From positions 18,958 through 82,957 of the forward strand of contig CAWCDJ010000006.1 in the NCBI GenBank assembly GCA_963794265.1: DNA of 64,000 bases, written 5' to 3'. The position numbers and the translations under genes were made by a program. A model generated the notes under the pieces. It made no database searches. It saw only the letters and a list, made by a program, of their open reading frames with translations, and was not told the DNA's origin. This document shows positions 50,515-59,123 of the stretch, in pieces (position 1 is the first letter of the stretch; each line of letters opens with the position of its first letter). Source of the stretch: CAWCDJ01 sp963794265. GTDB lineage: Bacteria; Acidobacteriota; Terriglobia; Bryobacterales; Bryobacteraceae.

Positions 50515-50695
50515 CGAAATCTCCTGGCGCCGTACGCTTGTACGGAGGCGTCCGAAGCCAAGAGAATAGCACGCGCCCGAAAGCGGGTCAGTACTACGCA
50601 ATTCAGGCCGAAGCAGGAGCCGCCGGAGCTTGCTCGCGACCTCTTCGAAAGCGATAGAATTGATGGTTCGATTCGAAGAGGGAGAATCCGATCCA

Positions 50696-51547
50696 ATGAA
50701 AAATCCATCTCGCCGCGGCTTTCTCGGTGCCGCCGCCGGCGCCGCCGGGCTGTGCGCCTTCAATGTCCAGCCCGCGTCCGCCGTCATCGAGCCGTCCCCC
50801 TGGGGGATCAAGTTAGGGGTTGCCACTTACTCCTTCCGGAATTTCGATCGCGCAAAAACGATCGAGATGATCCAGAGCCTGAAGACGCCCTGGGTCAGCA
50901 TCAAGGACGTGCACCTGAAACAAAACCTCACTCCCGAGGAATGGCAGGCGGCGCGTAAGGAATTCGAAGCAGCCGGGCTCCACATCATGAGCGGCGGCAA
51001 CGTCGATATGACGAAGGACACGACCGTCGGGCAGCTGCGCCATCACTTCGAATATGCGAAGTACACGGGCATGCCGATGATGGTCTGCGCTCCCACCCAC
51101 GAGAACATGAAAATGGTGGAGTCGCTGGTGAAGGAGTACAACATCAGGATCGCGATTCACAATCACGGGCCCGAGGACAAGAATTTCCCGACGCCGCAAT
51201 CGGTGCTCGAGGTGGTGCGCAAACTCGACCCGCGCTGCGGATTGTGCATGGACGTGGGGCACTCCGCCCGCACCGGCGTGGATGTGGTGAAGAGCATCGC
51301 CGAAGCCGGCGACCGGCTGCTCGACATGCACGTCAAGGATTTGGCGGACCTTCGCGTGAAAGAGAGCCAGTGCGACTGCGGCGATGGCAAGATGCCGTTC
51401 CCGCAGATTTTCAAGCAGCTGAAAAAGATGAACTACCAGGGCTGCGTGAATCTCGAATACGAGATCAACGGCAACGATCCGCTGCCCGGGATGCAGCGCT
51501 CGTTCAGCTACATGCGGGGCGTGCTGGCGGGGCTGGCCGCGGCCTGA
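50696..51547 (+). CDS. Tat-exported sugar phosphate isomerase/epimerase
   Basis: A 283-residue product. The start ATG 50696 ('MKNPSRRGFLGAAAG', twin-arginine leader) follows 'gaggga'. The barrel contains 'GVATYSFRNFDRAKTIEMI', 'SIKDVHLK', 'IAIHNHGPEDKNFPTP', 'GLCMDVGHSARTGVD', 'LLDMHVKDLAD' and 'CVNLEYEINGNDPLPGM'. It is the third such exported isomerase in the window. The next gene (thioesterase) starts 2 bases after its stop. Confidence 0.85.
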   Translation: MKNPSRRGFLGAAAGAAGLCAFNVQPASAVIEPSPWGIKLGVATYSFRNFDRAKTIEMIQSLKTPWVSIKDVHLKQNLTPEEWQAARKEFEAAGLHIMSGGNVDMTKDTTVGQLRHHFEYAKYTGMPMMVCAPTHENMKMVESLVKEYNIRIAIHNHGPEDKNFPTPQSVLEVVRKLDPRCGLCMDVGHSARTGVDVVKSIAEAGDRLLDMHVKDLADLRVKESQCDCGDGKMPFPQIFKQLKKMNYQGCVNLEYEINGNDPLPGMQRSFSYMRGVLAGLAAA

Positions 51548-51548
51548 T

Positions 51549-51941
51549 ATGGCGCAGATCCCCATCGGCACGAAAGGCGAAAAGACGCTCCTGGTTACCA
51601 CCGAGAACGCCATCAGCTTCCTTGGGATGGAGGGCGCCCGAGTGCTCTCCACTCCCCACATGATCGGCTACATGGAGCGCACCTGCCGCGATACCGTGCT
51701 GCCGCTGCTCGAGACGGGGCACGACACGGTGGGAACGCACGTCAATGTGGCGCATCTGGGGGCGGCCCCCATGGGAATGGCCGTGCGGTTCACGGCGGAG
51801 GTGACCGGTGTGGACGGGCGGCGGATTCAGTTTCGGGTGGAAGCGTTCGACGAAAAAGAGAAGATCGGGGAGGGCACGCACGAGCGCACCGTAATCAACG
51901 TCGCGAAGTTCGCTTCGCGGCTGGCGGCGAAGAAGGTCTGA
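51549..51941 (+). CDS. FlK-like hot-dog thioesterase
   Basis: A 130-residue product. The pattern 'VLSTPHMIGYMERTC', 'GHDTVGTHVNVAHLGAAPMG', 'VRFTAEVTGVDGRRIQFRVEAFDE' (in outline) and 'KIGEGTHERTVI' is typical of the fluoroacetyl-CoA-thioesterase-like hot-dog family, with Thr, Glu and His at positions suited for catalysis. It would cleave short acyl-CoA esters. It is translated right after the exported isomerase gene; a metabolic link between them is not obvious. Confidence 0.85.
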   Translation: MAQIPIGTKGEKTLLVTTENAISFLGMEGARVLSTPHMIGYMERTCRDTVLPLLETGHDTVGTHVNVAHLGAAPMGMAVRFTAEVTGVDGRRIQFRVEAFDEKEKIGEGTHERTVINVAKFASRLAAKKV

Positions 51942-51953
51942 CGAGAGTGCTGC

Positions 51954-52271
51954 CTATATCGTCGTAGACGCCGGCCGGAACGGTCTGAAAATATTCTTGT
52001 CTTCGGAGTTGCGGACAACCGGAGTGTCCTTGCCGTTCATATGCCGTTGATAGACTTCGAGAATCGTATGCTCGTCGTAGTCGATCGCGCGCGCATACTG
52101 ACGGATGTAGCTTGTGTTGTAGATACCGCCAGGGAGCTTTCGGAAGTCTCCTTGTTCGATAGCCCGTAATGAGCGAACGCTGATTTTCGTGGATTCCGCG
52201 ATTTGCTCGAGGGAGATGCCGCGATTACGCCGAATCGTGGCTAACCCTAGTACGCCGTTTTCCTCTTGCAT
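51954..52271 (-). CDS. Small helix-turn-helix protein (RodZ N-terminal-like)
   Basis: A 105-residue product from ATG 52271. Residues 8-75 form a HTH_25 domain ('RRNRGISLEQIAESTKISVRSLRAIEQGDFRKLPGGIYN', in outline; 'YIRQYARAIDYDEHTI'), the module found at the N-terminus of RodZ. The membrane segment and periplasmic domain of RodZ are absent; the protein stops after a short basic tail. It may be a free DNA- or MreB-binding module. It is convergent with the thioesterase and divergent from the phosphodiesterase gene. Confidence 0.78.
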   Translation of the reverse strand: MQEENGVLGLATIRRNRGISLEQIAESTKISVRSLRAIEQGDFRKLPGGIYNTSYIRQYARAIDYDEHTILEVYQRHMNGKDTPVVRNSEDKNIFRPFRPASTTI

Positions 52272-52380
52272 TCGACAGGTAAGCTTTCCAGACGGGCCCG
52301 GAGGGATGAAGGCCCCGCATCTAGTCGGTATTTAAATTCACACTATAACATTACTTACGCCTCTGATAAACTCTTTTTTT

Positions 52381-53856
52381 ATGGGCATTTGCCGCCGGGA
52401 ATTCGGTGCGTGCCTGGCTGGTGCCCTAGCCGCCAGGCTCCTTCCTGCCGCCGTTTCGCGGCCTAAACTATTGGTTCTAGTAGTACTAGAGGAATTCCGT
52501 TCCGACTACTTGGAGCAAGCCCGCAGTCAGCTGACTCCGGGCGGGTTTCGTTTCTTCCTCGAGAAGGGCGCGGTTTTTCCGGATTGCCGGAATCTCGCCA
52601 GCACATTCCCGGCGAGCAGCATCGCCACCCTGGCCACCGGTTCCTGGCCGGCGCAGCACGGCATCGTGGCCGACTACTGGTATGACCGGGCTCTCCGCAA
52701 AGAGGTGCGCGGCACCGAGGAAGACTACCTGGCGACGACGCTTTCCGCCCAGATCCTCAAGGAACCCGATACCAGCGTGACGGTGGTTGGACTGGATGAG
52801 ATCCACGCCGCCCTGTTCGCCGGCTCGCCCGACGCCCGCATTTACTGGATGGACGTGGAAGGCCAGATTGCGACGCGCGGCGAAGTCCCGGCGTGGCTTG
52901 CGGGGTACAACAGCCAGAATCTGGTGGAACGCTTTCACGGGGCGAAGTGGCTGGCGCTTGGGGCGCGTCCCGATGCGGCGGCGCTCCGCATTCTCGAATG
53001 GTCCGGCGAGCGCCCGCAGGAGTTCATGTCGCTGTACCGCTCGTCTCCGTTCGCCCTCAACTCGCAATTCGAATTCATCACTGAGTTGATCCAACGCGAA
53101 CGGCTGGGGCAGGGAAGCGGCCTGGATTTCCTCTGCATTCTGGAGGGATCTTCCGAACTCCTCGGCTATGAAACCGGCGCGCGCGGCCCGTTGATGCAGC
53201 AGATGGTTCTTCAGATCGACCGGCGGCTGGAAATCCTGATTGCCCAGTTGACGAAGACGATGGGGGAGAACGGTTTTCACCTCGCGGTGGTAGGAGGGCA
53301 CGGAGCGCCTTCGGAGCCCGCCCCTGACCTTCGGGAGTCCATGGTGGTGGACGGCGAAAAACTGGCCCAGGCGGTGGATGCGGTCCTCCTCTCGCGGGGA
53401 GCCGGCCGCGTGGAGCGGTACATTTACCCGTTCTTCTATCTCGACACGACCAAGGTGACGGACCCGGACCGCGCCCGTCTGATGGCGGCCAGGGCCGCGC
53501 TGGAGCATCCTTCCGTTACGGGTTTCTACACGCTGGGCGGCGAGGCCTCGGTGGGCGACGACTGGGCGAAGCGCTTCCGCAACAGCTTCCATCCGGAACG
53601 CTCCGGGGACTTCATGGTCTGCTACCGTCCCGACCAGATCGAGAAATTCGGCGAGGACCGGGGCGTTTCCTACGGGTCCCTCTATAACTACGACGTTCGC
53701 GTACCGCTGATGCTCTATGGACCGCAGGTCCGCCCGGGAATCTATCACGCTCCGGTGGAGTCGGTTGACCTCGCGCCCACCCTGGCGCAGGCGATCGGGT
53801 CGTCTTATCCATCGTCGTCCACCGGACGGGCGCTTTCCGAGGCCTTCGCCGGATGA
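52381..53856 (+). CDS. Alkaline phosphatase superfamily / nucleotide pyrophosphatase-like phosphodiesterase
   Basis: A 491-residue product. The N-terminus 'CRREFGACLAGALAARLLP' is a Tat-like leader. 'LVLVVLEEFRSDYLEQ' carries the first metal-binding Asp region in a modified form (EEFRSD in place of the usual D-G-R-D), 'ASTFPASSIATLATGSWPAQHGIV' (in outline) holds the Thr/Ser nucleophile, and 'LAVVGGHGAPSEP' and 'YGSLYNYDVRVPLMLYGP' fit later metal sites. It would hydrolyse phosphate esters outside the cytoplasm. Its stop overlaps the pyrD start (ATGA). Confidence 0.8.
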   Translation: MGICRREFGACLAGALAARLLPAAVSRPKLLVLVVLEEFRSDYLEQARSQLTPGGFRFFLEKGAVFPDCRNLASTFPASSIATLATGSWPAQHGIVADYWYDRALRKEVRGTEEDYLATTLSAQILKEPDTSVTVVGLDEIHAALFAGSPDARIYWMDVEGQIATRGEVPAWLAGYNSQNLVERFHGAKWLALGARPDAAALRILEWSGERPQEFMSLYRSSPFALNSQFEFITELIQRERLGQGSGLDFLCILEGSSELLGYETGARGPLMQQMVLQIDRRLEILIAQLTKTMGENGFHLAVVGGHGAPSEPAPDLRESMVVDGEKLAQAVDAVLLSRGAGRVERYIYPFFYLDTTKVTDPDRARLMAARAALEHPSVTGFYTLGGEASVGDDWAKRFRNSFHPERSGDFMVCYRPDQIEKFGEDRGVSYGSLYNYDVRVPLMLYGPQVRPGIYHAPVESVDLAPTLAQAIGSSYPSSSTGRALSEAFAG

Positions 53857-54761
53857 GCCTGGAGATTTCGCTCTGCGGGGTTACGCTGCGCAACCCCGTT
53901 CTGGCGGCCTCCGGCACGTTCGCGTACGGCCTGGAGTTCGCCTCGCAAGTCGATTTGAACCGGCTGGGCGGGTTCGTGGTGAAAGGACTCTCCCGCGAGC
54001 CCATCGAGGGTAATCCGGCGCCGCGTTTGTACGAAACCGCGGCCGGGATGATGAATTCGGTAGGGCTGCAGAATATCGGGGTGCGGGCGTTCGTCCGGGA
54101 CAAACTGCCGGAACTGGCGAAGCTGCACACGGCCGTCTTCGCGAATGTGTTCGGATACCGGACGGAGGATTACGTGGAGGTCGTCCGGGTGCTCGAAGAT
54201 CATCCGGGACTCGCCGGGTACGAATTGAACGTCTCCTGTCCGAACACGCGCCACGGAGGGATCTTTTTTTCGAGCGACCCGGCGTTGCTGGCGGAGGTGG
54301 TTGCCGCGGTGCGGGGGGTGGCCAGCCGGCCGGTGGTGGTCAAGCTTTCCCCGAATGTGAGCGATATCGAGCCCGTGGCACGAGCCGCCGAGGCCGCGGG
54401 TGCCGATGCTCTTTCGCTGGTCAACACATTCGTGGCGCTGGCGGTGGATGCGCGTACGCGCAGCCCGCGGATCGGCGCCGGTTTCGGAGGGCTCTCGGGA
54501 CCGGCGATCAAGCCGATCGCCCTCCGGCTGGTCTACCAGGCGGCGCGCGCTGTGAAGATACCGGTGGTGGGCTTGGGTGGAATTGCTACGGGCGAGGACG
54601 CGGCGGAGTTCCTGGTGGCCGGCGCGAGCGCGGTGGAGGTCGGGACCGCCACTTTCTGGGATCCCCGTTCGCCTATACGGATCGCGGAAGAACTGGCGGT
54701 GTTCATGAAGCGCGAAAAGATTGCGAACGTGTCCGACCTGGTCGGAACGCTCAAAATGTAG
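53853..54761 (+). CDS. pyrD: Dihydroorotate dehydrogenase, class 1
   Basis: A 302-residue product. 'NPVLAASGTFAYGLEF', 'GFVVKGLSREPIEGNP', 'NSVGLQNIGV', the catalytic Cys in 'ELNVSCPNT', 'VVVKLSPNVSDI', 'SLVNTFVALAVD' and 'VVGLGGIATGEDAAEFLVAGA' are class 1B PyrD features. It oxidises dihydroorotate in pyrimidine synthesis in the cytoplasm, normally with an FAD/Fe-S partner PyrK, which is not in the window. ATG overlaps the upstream TGA. Its 3' end overlaps the convergent ccmD-like gene by 11 bases. Confidence 0.93.
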   Translation: MSLEISLCGVTLRNPVLAASGTFAYGLEFASQVDLNRLGGFVVKGLSREPIEGNPAPRLYETAAGMMNSVGLQNIGVRAFVRDKLPELAKLHTAVFANVFGYRTEDYVEVVRVLEDHPGLAGYELNVSCPNTRHGGIFFSSDPALLAEVVAAVRGVASRPVVVKLSPNVSDIEPVARAAEAAGADALSLVNTFVALAVDARTRSPRIGAGFGGLSGPAIKPIALRLVYQAARAVKIPVVGLGGIATGEDAAEFLVAGASAVEVGTATFWDPRSPIRIAEELAVFMKREKIANVSDLVGTLKM

Positions 54762-54966
54762 TGTGGCGCTTCTCTTCGAGCATGGCCCGCAAGCCGGCGA
54801 TTTCGCGCCTCAGCTTTTTCTGGCGGGACAGCATCATCAGGACATAGACCACCAGGATGATCCAGGCCGCCGTCAGGCCGTAGCTCAGGAACTCGTAATT
54901 CCTCTGCAGGCGCGCCGCTTCGCGCGCGATGTCATCGGCTGTCAATTGAGCGAGTAAATAAAGCAT
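54751..54966 (-). CDS. ccmD: CcmD-like small membrane protein
   Basis: A 71-residue product. ATG 54966 is preferred over the TTG one codon earlier because GGGAG lies 7 bases ahead. It has one membrane segment ('GLTAAWIILVVYVLMML') followed by a basic coiled tail ('SRQKKLRREIAGL'). Position directly after ccmC (12 bases) and this topology fit CcmD, which helps release holo-CcmE from the CcmABC complex. Sequence conservation in CcmD is low, so the call rests on context. Confidence 0.7.
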   Translation of the reverse strand: MLYLLAQLTADDIAREAARLQRNYEFLSYGLTAAWIILVVYVLMMLSRQKKLRREIAGLRAMLEEKRHTTF

Positions 54967-54978
54967 CAAAAATCTCCC

Positions 54979-55677
54979 TTAGAATGCATGCGCCGTCCGG
55001 CGCAGGGAATCGATCTCGCGCTGGGCCTCTTCCTGCCGCAGGCGGACGACCGTCAGAATTGTGCCGAGCAGCACCATGGCGAGCATATTCCGCAAGAAGA
55101 CGACATACCAGTCGTGCGGAAAGCTGCCGCCGCCCCAGAAGACCGGCTGCGGGTGTTGCGTGCGCCACCATTTGATGGAAAAGATCACGATCGGCACGTC
55201 GATGAAGGCGAAGATGGAGAAGACCGCGGCGAACGTAGCGCGCTGGGTCGGCTCCTCGATGGCGCGCCGCAGCATGAGGTAGCCGGCATACAGCAGCCAG
55301 CACACCAGCGCCGAGGTGAGGCGCGCGTCCCAGGTCCACCAGATCCCCCAGATGATGCGCCCCCAGATCGAGCCGGTCACGAGGTTCGCCGCCAGAAACG
55401 CGAGCCCCACTTCCGTGACGGAGACCGCTATGGCGTCGTACTTGAAGTTCCTGGTGATGAGGAACATTACGCTGCCGACCAGCGAGACGAACGCGCACAT
55501 CATCGCCGTCATGGCCACGGGGACGTGGAAGAAGATGATCTTGAAGATCGCCCCCTGGTTCATCTCCTGCGGAAGCCGGGCGATCACATAGATATCCCAG
55601 GTGAGCAGCAGGACGACCGCCGCGCCCAGGGCATAAAGAATTTTTTCAGTCAGACTCGTTTTATTCTCCGCTAGCAT
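54979..55677 (-). CDS. ccmC: Heme exporter subunit CcmC
   Basis: A 232-residue product. I start at ATG 55677 ('MLAENKTSLTEKILYAL'); the longer frame would run into the REP palindrome. Six membrane segments and the tryptophan-rich heme-handling motif 'WGIWWTWDARLTS' between conserved His residues ('FHVPVAM', 'HPQPVFW') identify CcmC, which attaches heme to CcmE in the periplasm. It is separated from ccmB by a REP-flanked transposase gene. Confidence 0.92.
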   Translation of the reverse strand: MLAENKTSLTEKILYALGAAVVLLLTWDIYVIARLPQEMNQGAIFKIIFFHVPVAMTAMMCAFVSLVGSVMFLITRNFKYDAIAVSVTEVGLAFLAANLVTGSIWGRIIWGIWWTWDARLTSALVCWLLYAGYLMLRRAIEEPTQRATFAAVFSIFAFIDVPIVIFSIKWWRTQHPQPVFWGGGSFPHDWYVVFLRNMLAMVLLGTILTVVRLRQEEAQREIDSLRRTAHAF

Positions 55678-56243
55678 TGTGACTCCAAAGTGGGGCAGGC
55701 CTCCTGGCCTGCCCATGCGCTAGAAAAGCGCCAATCGTCGGGCTTAGTCGTGAATCCCGCAGCGACCGGATTGCCTTCGATATAGCGAACGACCTTCTCC
55801 AACTGCTCCCGATCCCGCACCCAGTGGTCGTAGGATTCATCCTGCCAGAACGGCTGGCCGGTACGGCCGAGGACTTCATTGGCTTTTCGGGCGGAGTAGT
55901 TCTTGATCGATTTGGTGATCCGGGAAAGATCCGCTGTGGGGTGGATGAGTATGTGAACGTGATTGGGCATGATGACCCAGGCGCGAAGCGAATAGAGTAT
56001 CAGTTCATTCTCCCCGTGCTTCAGAGACTCGGCTGGAACGTGTGCGATCCGCGGATCTGCCAACCACCGTGGTCCTTCCGGGGCCTTCGCCAGTTCGCGA
56101 TCCATCGCGACAAATGCTTTGCCGAAATCCAGAATGAACGGCGGGTGCTTCGGAAGGGAACCATGCAGCCGCCACGTTACGAATAACGCAGCGTCTTTCG
56201 GTTGCCAGTGCGGTAGGCGTCGTTCGTAATATCCGGAAGTCAT
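55671..56243 (-). mobile_element. REP-associated tyrosine transposase (RAYT) gene inside the ccm operon
   Basis: A 190-residue Y1-transposase-like protein from ATG 56243. 'ERRLPHWQPKDAALFVTWRLHGSLP' (in outline) is the RAYT opening, 'AWVIMPNHVHILI' contains the HUH metal-binding pair, and 'QDESYDHWVRD' has the catalytic Tyr. The gene is flanked by two inverted REP palindromes (55690-55714 and 56255-56279), the arrangement RAYTs act on. Its 3' end includes the left REP and overlaps the ccmC start by 7 bases. It interrupts ccmB-ccmC but leaves both intact, and is in the operon's orientation. Confidence 0.9.
55690..55714. repeat. REP palindrome, left copy
   Basis: GGGCAGGCC-tcct-GGCCTGCCC forms a perfect 9-bp stem, preceded by 'gtg'. 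The 25-base unit is the exact reverse complement of the copy at 56255-56279. It lies inside the 3' end of the RAYT frame. Confidence 0.88.
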
Positions 56244-56254
56244 ACTTCAAAACC

Positions 56255-56279
56255 GGGCAGGCCAGGAGGCCTGCCCCAC
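56255..56279. repeat. REP palindrome, right copy
   Basis: GGGCAGGCC-agga-GGCCTGCCC followed by 'cac' is the inverted copy of the left REP. It sits 12 bases upstream of the RAYT start codon and just after ccmB's stop. Confidence 0.88.
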
Positions 56280-56291
56280 GTTGATCCAGGG

Positions 56292-56978
56292 CTATCCTAC
56301 TAATACCGTTTCTACTAGAACTACCGAGGCGGCCGTGTATACTACGTCGAAGCCGATCAGCATCTTCAGCCATGCATCGTTTGCCGGGCCGATGCCCTGG
56401 CCCATTACCAGTGCGGCCGTCAGTTGCATCGCACCCATCAGGGCCGGCACCAGGATCGGGTACGTCAGCATCGGCAGCATCACTTCCCGCAAGCGGATAT
56501 TCACCGTTAATGCGCTGAAGATGGTGCCGATAATCGTCATCCCCCACGTGCCGAGCGCCATCACCATCAGCAGTTGGCCGAGATGCGCGGTGATCGAACT
56601 CGTCACGTTGTTGAAGATCGCGAACACCGGCAGTGCGATCACCTCCACCGCGAAGACCAGCACATAGTTCGCCAGCGCCTTGCCGACGAAGAAGGCGCTG
56701 CCGGGCACGGGCGCCGCGATCAGCGCGTCCAGGCAGTCGTTCGGGATCTCGCGGGCGAAACTGCGGTTCAGGATCAGGGTGCCGGCGAACGCGAACACGA
56801 TCCACAGCAGGCCGCCCGAGATTTCGCGCGTGGTCTCGCTCTCCGGGTCGAACGCGAAGCTGAACATCAGCAGGATCACCAGCGCGAATGCCAGCGACGC
56901 GTTGATCGCTTCCTTGGTTCGAAATTCGGCGCGCAGGTCTTTGGCTGCAACCACCAGGGCCAAACGGAAGAACGACAT
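56292..56978 (-). CDS. ccmB: Heme exporter subunit CcmB
   Basis: A 228-residue product. ATG 56978 shares one base with ccmA's stop (TGATG). It has six membrane segments; 'LALVVAAKDLRAEFRTKEAI' at the N-terminus, 'RSFAREIPNDCLDALIAAPV' and 'LREVMLPMLTYPILVPAL' are CcmB signatures. With CcmA it forms the ABC complex that drives release of heme-loaded CcmE. The 3' end is close to the right REP of the RAYT element. Confidence 0.92.
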   Translation of the reverse strand: MSFFRLALVVAAKDLRAEFRTKEAINASLAFALVILLMFSFAFDPESETTREISGGLLWIVFAFAGTLILNRSFAREIPNDCLDALIAAPVPGSAFFVGKALANYVLVFAVEVIALPVFAIFNNVTSSITAHLGQLLMVMALGTWGMTIIGTIFSALTVNIRLREVMLPMLTYPILVPALMGAMQLTAALVMGQGIGPANDAWLKMLIGFDVVYTAASVVLVETVLVG

Positions 56979-57676
56979 CAAACCTCGCCGTACCGCGCAT
57001 AGACGTACCCGGGGTCCGCCGTCATCTCCGGGGTGCAAGGGCCGTCAAATGCTACATGGCCGCGGTTCAGCAGCGCAACGTGCGTGGCAAGCTCGAGGGC
57101 TTCCCGCAACTGATGGGTGGACATAATGATCGTTTTTCCCGCGGCCAGACCTTCCCGCAGCAAACCCTGGAGAACCGCAATCGCCCGGTCGTCGAGCGCC
57201 GTGAACGGCTCGTCGAGCAACAGGACGGAAGGCTCGTGCAGGAACGCCCGGGCTACCGCCAATCGCTGGCGCATGCCGCGCGAGAACTCCCGGACCAGGC
57301 CGTCGCGCACGCGCGCCAACCCCGTACGCTCCAGCCATTCCATTGCCGAACGCTTCGGGTCCGGCAGGCTGTACAGGCGGCCGTAAAGCAGCAGGTTCTC
57401 GAACGCCGAAAGCTCGTCGTACACGGAGATGCCGTGGCCGATGAAGCCCATTTGGCGGCGCGCTTCCGTATCCCGTGGTTCCTTTCCGAAAATCGTGATT
57501 TTGCCGCGCCCGGGCCGGGAAAATCCGGCGACGGCGCGGAGCAGCGTAGTCTTACCGGCGCCGTTGCGGCCGATCAGCGCCAGGCAGGCGCCGCGCTCCG
57601 CGGTCAGCTTGACGTCGCGCAGGGCGGGGTAGTCCCCGTAGAATTTCCAGACCCCGTCAATGGCGACCGCGTTCAT
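56978..57676 (-). CDS. ccmA: Heme exporter ATP-binding subunit CcmA
   Basis: A 232-residue product from ATG 57676 ('MNAVAIDGVWKFYGDYPAL'). Walker A 'IGRNGAGKTTLLRAV', signature 'REFSRGMRQRLAVARA', Walker B 'SVLLLDEPFTALD' and H-loop 'IIMSTHQ' are all present. It powers the CcmAB complex. Its start overlaps the preceding exported-protein gene by 20 bases and its stop touches ccmB, so expression is coupled. Confidence 0.94.
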   Translation of the reverse strand: MNAVAIDGVWKFYGDYPALRDVKLTAERGACLALIGRNGAGKTTLLRAVAGFSRPGRGKITIFGKEPRDTEARRQMGFIGHGISVYDELSAFENLLLYGRLYSLPDPKRSAMEWLERTGLARVRDGLVREFSRGMRQRLAVARAFLHEPSVLLLDEPFTALDDRAIAVLQGLLREGLAAGKTIIMSTHQLREALELATHVALLNRGHVAFDGPCTPEMTADPGYVYARYGEV

Positions 57677-58685
57677 TGGACTCCTTCGGAACGGCGCCTT
57701 GGGGGTTGGCCCGATACAGCAGGGCGAAGCCAAGGGCCAGAATCCCCAGAGCCAGTGCCAGGATCAGCTTCGCCTTCCCGTAGATCCGGGGCATGATCTG
57801 TTCGATCCCGGGGCCGCTGTTATCCGCCTGATCGCTGCCGGAATCGGTTGGGGGCGCGGAGGCGATTTCGCTCCCCGTGAACTCGACCTTGTAGCTGTCG
57901 GCCAGCAATCCAAAAATGTGCGCCTGGGTGCGTGGTTCCGTGCCGAGATCCTTCAGATGATCGCCCGTCATGGTCACGCCGTTGGGCGAGATCAGGTAGG
58001 TGTTGTCGTCCTTGCTCGGAATCTTCCCCGCGTAGGGCTGGCCTTCGGTGTAGGGGAGAGTATAGCTCAAGTCGAAGCGGGTCTCGCCCGGCTTGACCTC
58101 GAATTTGGCGGCGTAGATCTCGGGACGGGCGGTCTTGTCCGTGGGCACGGGGACAGCCATTCCGCTCCCATCCGGCGCCGTGCCTTTCACGTCCACGTTG
58201 CCCTTCGCGCCTTTGGGCAGGTAGAACTGGACGGTGCCTTCGGCGGGGTTGACCCACGTTGTCTTGCCGCTGTTTTCCACGATGAAGGTCTCGTTGACCG
58301 TCATCTGCCCGTTACCGGGCTGGAACAGCAGCATGTGCTTGGAGACTTTCGCGGCGCCGGGCTGCTTCGAGCCGTCGTAGACCGTGACGGTGAAGCCGCT
58401 AGTCGGCGTGCCAGGCGGCATCAGGTGGTTGTAAGTGACGCCGTCGCGCTCCACGCGGACGATGGAAGGCCCCTGGCCTCCGGCATCCTGGTTGAAGCTG
58501 AAATTGCCCTGCGCATCGGTTTTGACGTGGGCCACCGGTTCCATGCCGCCCTGGCCGAATTTATAGAGCGTGACTTCGGCTCCCGCCTGCGGCTGCCCGT
58601 TCGTTCCGTTGACCACCGATCCGCTGACCGCGGCCGAAGCAATGGCGGCGAAAAGAAGCGAAACGAACCCAATTCGGCGGATCAT
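57657..58685 (-). CDS. Exported carboxypeptidase-regulatory-domain protein with C-terminal membrane anchor
   Basis: A 342-residue product. The start ATG 58685 overlaps the previous stop (ATGA). A signal peptide ('GFVSLLFAAIASAAVSG') is followed by a CarboxypepD_reg-like domain ('VVNGTNGQPQAGAEVTLY', 'DAQGNFSFNQDAGG'), a second beta domain ('MTVNETFIVENSGKTTW', 'YTLPYTEGQPYAGKIP') and a single C-terminal membrane helix ('LILALALGILALGFALLY'). It is not a standard Ccm subunit, but it lies within the operon, coupled on both sides. It could be a periplasmic scaffold for cytochrome maturation; this is inference. Confidence 0.75.
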   Translation of the reverse strand: MIRRIGFVSLLFAAIASAAVSGSVVNGTNGQPQAGAEVTLYKFGQGGMEPVAHVKTDAQGNFSFNQDAGGQGPSIVRVERDGVTYNHLMPPGTPTSGFTVTVYDGSKQPGAAKVSKHMLLFQPGNGQMTVNETFIVENSGKTTWVNPAEGTVQFYLPKGAKGNVDVKGTAPDGSGMAVPVPTDKTARPEIYAAKFEVKPGETRFDLSYTLPYTEGQPYAGKIPSKDDNTYLISPNGVTMTGDHLKDLGTEPRTQAHIFGLLADSYKVEFTGSEIASAPPTDSGSDQADNSGPGIEQIMPRIYGKAKLILALALGILALGFALLYRANPQGAVPKESNERGRH

Positions 58686-59119
58686 TGCGCCACCTTCATT
58701 GGCTTGCCGCACTCGCCGCAGAACTTCAAGTCCTGAGCGAATTTCGCGCCGCAACTGTCACAGGCAAAGACTCGCTCCATGGCCGGCGCCGGCTTCGGCG
58801 CGGCTTTGGGCACGGACTTTGGCGCTGCTACCACCTTCGCCGCGACGCCCAACACGCCCTGGAGGCGATCCACTTCGGCCAGCACCTGCGCCAGCTCCTT
58901 TTGGAGATCGCGCTTGGTGCTCTGGTAGTCGGCGTCGGAGAGCTTGCCCAGACGGTATTCGAACTGCAGGTCGCGGAGATTCTCGTAGATGGCGGCTTTG
59001 CGATCGTCGAGATGTTGAAAGGGCGATTCCGGCTCCGGAACCGGCAAATCCTTGGGACGCACCCCCAGGATAAACGCGATAACTGCGATCGCGACGAGGC
59101 AAGTAATGGCGATGATCAC
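58682..59119 (-). CDS. CcmI-like N-terminal protein with C-terminal zinc ribbon
   Basis: A 145-residue product with GTG start at 59119, 4 bases after ccmH's stop. An N-terminal membrane helix ('ITCLVAIAVIAFILGV') is followed by 'YENLRDLQFEYRLGKLSDADYQSTKRDL' (in outline), a pattern matching the first cytoplasmic segment of CcmI, and a C-terminal zinc ribbon ('ACDSCGAKFAQDLKFCGECGKP'). The TPR domain of CcmI, which holds apocytochrome, is absent. It may be a shortened CcmI substitute. Its end overlaps the next gene by ATGA. Confidence 0.72.
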   Translation of the reverse strand: MIIAITCLVAIAVIAFILGVRPKDLPVPEPESPFQHLDDRKAAIYENLRDLQFEYRLGKLSDADYQSTKRDLQKELAQVLAEVDRLQGVLGVAAKVVAAPKSVPKAAPKPAPAMERVFACDSCGAKFAQDLKFCGECGKPMKVAQ

Positions 59120-59123
59120 CTGT

